Part shown: positions 6,057 through 7,668 of the stretch, one piece after another
Numbering within the stretch: position 1 is the stretch's first letter
Layout: the number at the start of each line of letters is the position of its first letter
Source: an uncultured Porphyromonas sp.
GTDB lineage: Bacteria; Bacteroidota; Bacteroidia; Bacteroidales; Porphyromonadaceae
Length of the DNA: 7,668 nucleotides
Reading direction: 5' to 3'
Assembly: GCA_945867245.1 (NCBI GenBank)
Contig: CAMBHQ010000038.1
Span: forward strand, 1-7,668
Translations under genes and position numbers: made by a program
The notes under the pieces: generated by a model
Database searches by the model: none
The model's input: only the letters and a program-made list of their open reading frames with translations
Told to the model about the DNA's origin: nothing

Positions 6057-7668
6057 TTAGAATTGTAGCGAAGTATTGAAGAAGAAGGTAGTACCATACA
6101 TATAGCTGTACTTGCTATCGAATGGGCGATAGAGCTGAGTAGCCCCTGCGGCATCCGTCTGCGTACGCACACGTAGTTGCTCGTAGGCCGAGCTATGGAT
6201 ACCCTTGTTGTTGAGCAGGTTACTTATCGAGAGGTTGAAGCGCAGATATACATCACGCTTGATGCGCCACGAATACCCCGCATTCACATCGATAGTGAAG
6301 CCATCGTTGAGACGCTGAGGTGTGGTTACCTCGGGGCCAAATCCCGCACGAGCTCTGTCGGTACGGAGTACTGGATTCATAGACACATAGTTGCGTCCGA
6401 AGTAATTAGCGTTGATGCCAAAGGTACCATACCAAGGCGCACGATAGGTCAAGCCGAGTGTAGCTGCCGTCTGTGGCGTACCCGAGAGCATCAGCCCCTT
6501 CCAGTAGACCACATCTCTATCGACGATAGCGCTACTATTGTCTATCGTCTGGATGTAACTGGGGTTGCTGTTGTAGCTATAGTGTCCCCAAGCAAGGGCT
6601 CCGGTAGCTGTCAGCGTTGGACTCAGCTTGGCCTCTAGGCCTAGCTCTAGCCCTGCATGCCGTGTGGCAATACCGCTGAGTGTAAAGTTAGAGAAAGCCG
6701 CCTGAGCATCATCGTAGAAGCTCATCGTACGGGTCTTGTCCTTGATGTCGGTATAGAAGGCCGTTACACGACCGCGCAGCCATGGCAGACGCACAGCATA
6801 AGTCAGGTCCGCAGAGAGTATATGCTCGCTCTGTGGGTTACTGATAACCGTATTGCGCGTACGAGGCGATACGAAGACGCTCTGTAGCGTAGGTGCCTGC
6901 TCTAGGTAAGCGAGGTTGGCCACCAGATAGTTCTGCCCGTTAATCTTGTAGGTAATACCGGCCTTAAGCCCGAGGTCTAGGAAGCTGAGCTTATCCGACT
7001 CGCCATACGAGTTGTCGGGGAATAGACCACGGCGCTGATTGCCGATACGCTGCATATTGGTCTGCGTAACGACTAGCCCCGTATAGGCATCAAACTTGCG
7101 ATGCGAATACTTAGCATTGAGCCACGAGCTATAGCGCTCTACCACCGTGCGATAGTCGTAAGAAAATCGGTCGCCCTTGACAGCGATATGGTCCGGATTA
7201 TTGAGGTCTACCTGAGCCTTGCTAGCATCACCACCGAAGTCGCGCTCTGCAAACTTGTCGATGTCATAGACGTAACTAGCGCCGAGGAGGTCGCCTACCT
7301 CGCTGTAGTTCTGCGTATCGTTGTAGCGATAGTTGATACCCCCAGTGAGGCGTAGCCACTTATTAGCAGTCCAGGCGAAGTTGCTCGCAATAGCGCCCTC
7401 ACGCTGGTCTGTATGGCGGTGCTCTATCATATATAGAGCACGGGCACCGCTAGCGAGCAGATGCCCATCGGCATTGTATAGAGGACTGGTGTTATTGCGG
7501 TTAATACTATAGAGCTTATCCCAGTCTATATAGCGCACATTGCGCTCTGCAGCCCATAGGTCGGCGTAGATCTCTGCTGTACGAGGGTCCTGATTAGCCT
7601 CCGTGGCCATATAGGTGAAGTAGCTAGGCAGATAGCGATAGTAGTCTGGGCGTGGGTCCGGAGCGTTG
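6057..7668 (-). CDS. TonB-dependent outer-membrane receptor, C-terminal beta-barrel part (5' partial)
   Basis: The frame is open from the right edge to the TAA at 6057-6059, giving 536 residues of an incomplete protein. An ATG at 7610 is internal: coding sequence continues upstream of it with the block APDPRPDYYRYLPSYF, common in Bacteroidetes TonB receptors. What is visible is the 22-strand type barrel: alternating hydrophobic/aromatic strands, periplasmic short turns and long polar loops, and blocks such as APTLQSVFVSPRTRN, VTAFYTDIKDKTR, LELGLEAKLSPTLTATGALAWG, and INANYFGRNYVSMNP. The chain ends in FFFNTSLQF, the terminal Phe signature for outer-membrane barrel insertion. The N-terminal plug, TonB box, any carboxypeptidase-like domain and the signal peptide lie beyond the window, and so does the operon promoter. 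It uses proton-motive force through TonB to import a bulky or scarce ligand. The substrate cannot be read from the barrel; the downstream nuclease suggests nucleic-acid fragments. It is not a SusC with a SusD next door. Confidence 0.92.
   Translation of the reverse strand, partial: NAPDPRPDYYRYLPSYFTYMATEANQDPRTAEIYADLWAAERNVRYIDWDKLYSINRNNTSPLYNADGHLLASGARALYMIEHRHTDQREGAIASNFAWTANKWLRLTGGINYRYNDTQNYSEVGDLLGASYVYDIDKFAERDFGGDASKAQVDLNNPDHIAVKGDRFSYDYRTVVERYSSWLNAKYSHRKFDAYTGLVVTQTNMQRIGNQRRGLFPDNSYGESDKLSFLDLGLKAGITYKINGQNYLVANLAYLEQAPTLQSVFVSPRTRNTVISNPQSEHILSADLTYAVRLPWLRGRVTAFYTDIKDKTRTMSFYDDAQAAFSNFTLSGIATRHAGLELGLEAKLSPTLTATGALAWGHYSYNSNPSYIQTIDNSSAIVDRDVVYWKGLMLSGTPQTAATLGLTYRAPWYGTFGINANYFGRNYVSMNPVLRTDRARAGFGPEVTTPQRLNDGFTIDVNAGYSWRIKRDVYLRFNLSISNLLNNKGIHSSAYEQLRVRTQTDAAGATQLYRPFDSKYSYMYGTTFFFNTSLQF

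Noticed and set aside
6044..6172. N-terminal extension of the DUF5689 lipoprotein up to an ATG at 6172
   Set aside because: It would overlap the receptor's coding end by over 100 bases and place the lipoprotein signal internally; the ATG at 6043 has a well-spaced AGGA and starts exactly at the signal peptide.
6177..6638. Plus-strand open frame of 153 codons antisense to the TonB receptor barrel
   Set aside because: No recognisable family, and the receptor frame on the other strand is continuous and convincing. Treated as a shadow.
6057..7668. Receptor as a SusC protein of a glycan-utilisation locus
   Set aside because: No SusD-like gene and no glycoside hydrolase follow; the downstream partner is a DUF5689 lipoprotein and the enzyme is a nuclease.

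Overview
The window looks like Bacteroidales chromosome, most likely a Porphyromonas-type organism. This rests on the protein families rather than any marker gene: a DUF2764 protein (the V-type ATPase companion of Bacteroidetes), BACON and DUF5689 lipoproteins, and a Bacteroidetes-style TonB-dependent receptor. Base composition is balanced, near half G+C by eye. Leucine is often encoded by CTA, and the tetranucleotide CTAG is unusually common. The genus is an inference.

Left part, plus strand (1-2270). The C-terminal part of a DUF2764 gene runs in from the left edge. A perfect 23-bp inverted repeat follows. Next is a complete PBP4-type D-alanyl-D-alanine carboxypeptidase/endopeptidase (dacB) with an intact active site. 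A second perfect hairpin lies between dacB and the convergent gene cluster on the other strand and can serve as a two-way terminator.

Right part, minus strand (7668 down to 2292). Four genes form a tight operon, in transcription order: the C-terminal half of a TonB-dependent outer-membrane receptor (5' end beyond the right edge); a 269-residue DUF5689 lipoprotein (13-nt gap, clear Shine-Dalgarno); a 562-residue lipoprotein with BACON, DUF5689-like and lamin-tail-like domains (30-nt gap, clear Shine-Dalgarno); and a 407-residue lipoprotein with a BACON domain and a DNA/RNA non-specific endonuclease domain (stop and start overlap as TAATG). No susD-like gene is present between the receptor and the nuclease.

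The most interesting reading is that the operon encodes a cell-surface system. A lipid-anchored nuclease would cut extracellular nucleic acid, and two lipoproteins with OB-fold-like and lamin-tail-like modules would capture or present the products to the TonB-dependent receptor. The domain calls are fairly solid; the nucleic-acid scavenging role is a hypothesis from domain content and gene order. There are no RNA genes, CRISPR arrays, insertion sequences or integration signatures that I can support, and no stretch over 300 bases lacks a gene.
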